Positions 62,741-64,000 of a stretch of DNA of 64,000 nucleotides are shown here, piece after piece (positions within the stretch are counted from its first letter, which is position 1; each line of letters starts with the position of its first letter). The notes under the pieces were generated by a model. It was given only the letters and a program-made list of their open reading frames with translations, searched no databases and had not been told where the DNA came from. A program made the position numbers and the translations under genes. Source of the DNA: Aquimarina sp. AU58 (GTDB lineage: Bacteria; Bacteroidota; Bacteroidia; Flavobacteriales; Flavobacteriaceae); the NCBI RefSeq assembly GCF_900312745.1, contig NZ_OMPD01000014.1, positions 1,736,001 through 1,800,000 on the forward strand, in the 5' to 3' direction.

Positions 62741-64000
62741 TTAAAATGATAAGCCAACATTCAAACCGATACTTCTGGTAGATGGCGATCCGAATACATC
62801 AACACCCTGAAGTCCGTTTCCTGTACTTAAAGATATATTGGGGTCATATGGAGCGTCTTTATAAAAGAAAAATAAATTTCTACCTACTAAAGAAGTATTG
62901 ATCGAATTAAAGAAACTATTCTCTCCAAGATTAAAATTATATCCTATAGATAACTCTGCTAATCGGATATTAGTAGCATCATATAGATATTCACCACTAA
63001 ATTTATCTCTTCCTCCAATTGCCTGATGGTATTCTGTAGCTGGTATTGTAGTTTCTGAACCAGTAGCTTCATCAAAAATTCGCACGCTACCTGTTCTGTC
63101 TAATGTTCCGAAACCATCAACGATAGCTTCAGTAAGACTCATTACTTCTCCACCAAATTTTCCATCAACTAAAAAGGATAATGTTACATTTTTATAAGTA
63201 AAAGAATTATTCCATCCTAAAGAAAAATCAGGGTTGGCATTTCCTAATAAATCAAAACCTCCTCTGGTGTTTGCATCGGGTGCCGCCTGAGTAAAGTTAC
63301 CATCTGCATTTCGAATTGGCAATCCATTTGCATTTCTGTTAAGTCGTTTACCGTAAATGTCACCAAAAGATCCACCTTCTGCAATTAATAAAGCATAAGA
63401 GTTAACACTTATTGGAGTTAGTTCTAGAAAATCTCTATCTAATCTAGAGTCTAATTCCTTAATAGTATTTTTATTACTAGCTAGATTTACAGTTGTATTC
63501 CAGGAAAAATTCTCAGTTTGTATTGGGTCTGCAGTAATAGAAACTTCAATACCTTTATTTTCAAAATCTCCTGCGTTGATAGCAAATTGATCTGCTGTTT
63601 GACCATTAGCATTTGTTTGACCACTAGCAGACTGGATTGTCATAAATTGATCTATAGTATTGGTTTTGTAATATCCAATTTCAAACCCTAAACGGTTATT
63701 AAAGAATTGCCATTCTGTACCGATTTCAAAAGATCTTTGAGTTTCTGGTTTTAGCTCTGTAAGTGGTCTTACCGTAGGACGGTTTAACCCGCCAGGACCA
63801 GTACCAATAGTATTTATTGGATTATTGGCGAAACTTTGTATGTCATTACCTACCTCTGCATAAGAAGCTCTTACTTTTGCAAAAGAAATTACTTCAGGTA
63901 ATTCAAACATTTCAGAAACAACTCCCGTAATACCAAAAGATGGATAGAAGAAAGAGTCTGAAACAGTTGAAGACCAGTCGTTTCTAGCTGTTACATCTAA
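62741..64000 (-). CDS. SusC/RagA TonB-linked outer-membrane protein (partial, N-terminus off the window)
   Basis: At least 419 residues of the barrel of a SusC-type transporter, open to the window edge; ATG 63910 is internal. Typical pieces are ARNDWSSTVSDSFFYPSFGI, ISFAKVRASYAEVGND, FEIGTEWQFFNNRLGFEIGY and GRNLFFFYKDAPYDPNIS. The C-terminus ends NVGLSF. It imports oligosaccharides with the adjacent SusD. The plug and signal peptide lie beyond base 64000. Confidence 0.93.
   Translation of the reverse strand, partial: LDVTARNDWSSTVSDSFFYPSFGITGVVSEMFELPEVISFAKVRASYAEVGNDIQSFANNPINTIGTGPGGLNRPTVRPLTELKPETQRSFEIGTEWQFFNNRLGFEIGYYKTNTIDQFMTIQSASGQTNANGQTADQFAINAGDFENKGIEVSITADPIQTENFSWNTTVNLASNKNTIKELDSRLDRDFLELTPISVNSYALLIAEGGSFGDIYGKRLNRNANGLPIRNADGNFTQAAPDANTRGGFDLLGNANPDFSLGWNNSFTYKNVTLSFLVDGKFGGEVMSLTEAIVDGFGTLDRTGSVRIFDEATGSETTIPATEYHQAIGGRDKFSGEYLYDATNIRLAELSIGYNFNLGENSFFNSINTSLVGRNLFFFYKDAPYDPNISLSTGNGLQGVDVFGSPSTRSIGLNVGLSF

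Noticed and set aside
1..64000. CRISPR arrays, insertion sequences, rRNA genes, replication origin
   Set aside because: No regularly spaced repeats, transposase motifs, rRNA sequence or DnaA-box cluster were seen.

Overview
The window is an AT-rich chromosome segment from a member of the Bacteroidota, most likely a marine Flavobacteriaceae species in or near Aquimarina or Kordia. The evidence is a SusC/SusD pair, several TonB-linked barrels with carboxypeptidase-regulatory N-termini, many lipoproteins with short lipoboxes, weak Shine-Dalgarno signals, TAnnTTTG-type -7 boxes, LytS/LytTR signalling and Bacteroidota-type Crp/Fnr regulators. The genus is an inference. No phage, insertion sequence, CRISPR array or replication origin was found.

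Layout. 1-2.1 kb (minus): a partial DUF4386 membrane protein, a small membrane protein, and an ECF sigma factor coupled to a membrane protein. 2.3-9.1 kb (minus): an ABC-2 exporter (ATPase plus two DUF3526 permeases) that encloses a siderophore-type TonB receptor, with a small exported His/Cys protein upstream. 9.3-13.4 kb (plus): an alpha/beta hydrolase, a lumazine-binding-like secreted protein, a MarR regulator and an NmrA-like protein, with three identical 12-bp palindromes in front of the hydrolase, marR and nmrA genes. 13.5-14.7 kb (minus): a sterol desaturase followed by the remnant of an AraC gene. 15.2-19.4 kb: an outer-membrane barrel with a LytS-type kinase and LytTR regulator. 19.8-24.0 kb: two tRNA-Pro genes, a SnoaL protein, cytochrome bd oxidase (cydAB) and two short double-glycine leader peptides. 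24-29.7 kb: a DUF255 thioredoxin-like lipoprotein and a large VCBS/ASPIC lipoprotein.

29.9-53.8 kb is almost wholly plus-strand and is made of one- or two-gene units: acetyltransferases, SnoaL proteins, a flavin reductase, DinB, DUF1801, PEBP, a beta-lactamase-fold hydrolase, ankyrin and leucine-rich-repeat proteins, an exported VOC protein and a DJ-1-like lipoprotein. It has eight transcription regulators (three Crp/Fnr, three AraC, HxlR, TetR). It also holds a beta-lactamase remnant and a short repeat found just upstream of three lone genes. It looks like an accessory region.

53.9-64 kb (minus) is a chitin utilization locus: SusC (cut by the window edge), SusD, a NagB/PIG-L fusion, a GlcNAc kinase, a GH20 hexosaminidase and a modular GH18 chitinase. 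The GH18 enzyme cleaves chitin outside the cell, SusCD imports oligomers, GH20 releases GlcNAc, the kinase makes GlcNAc-6-P, and the fusion protein probably deacetylates and deaminates it to fructose-6-P.

The strongest leads that are not routine are the three-site MarR regulon, the orphan double-glycine peptides, the repeat that precedes lone genes, the two active-site substitutions (Asn for the hydrolase nucleophile, Gly for the DJ-1 cysteine), and the compact operator arrangements at the TetR/monooxygenase, cyd and amidohydrolase promoters.
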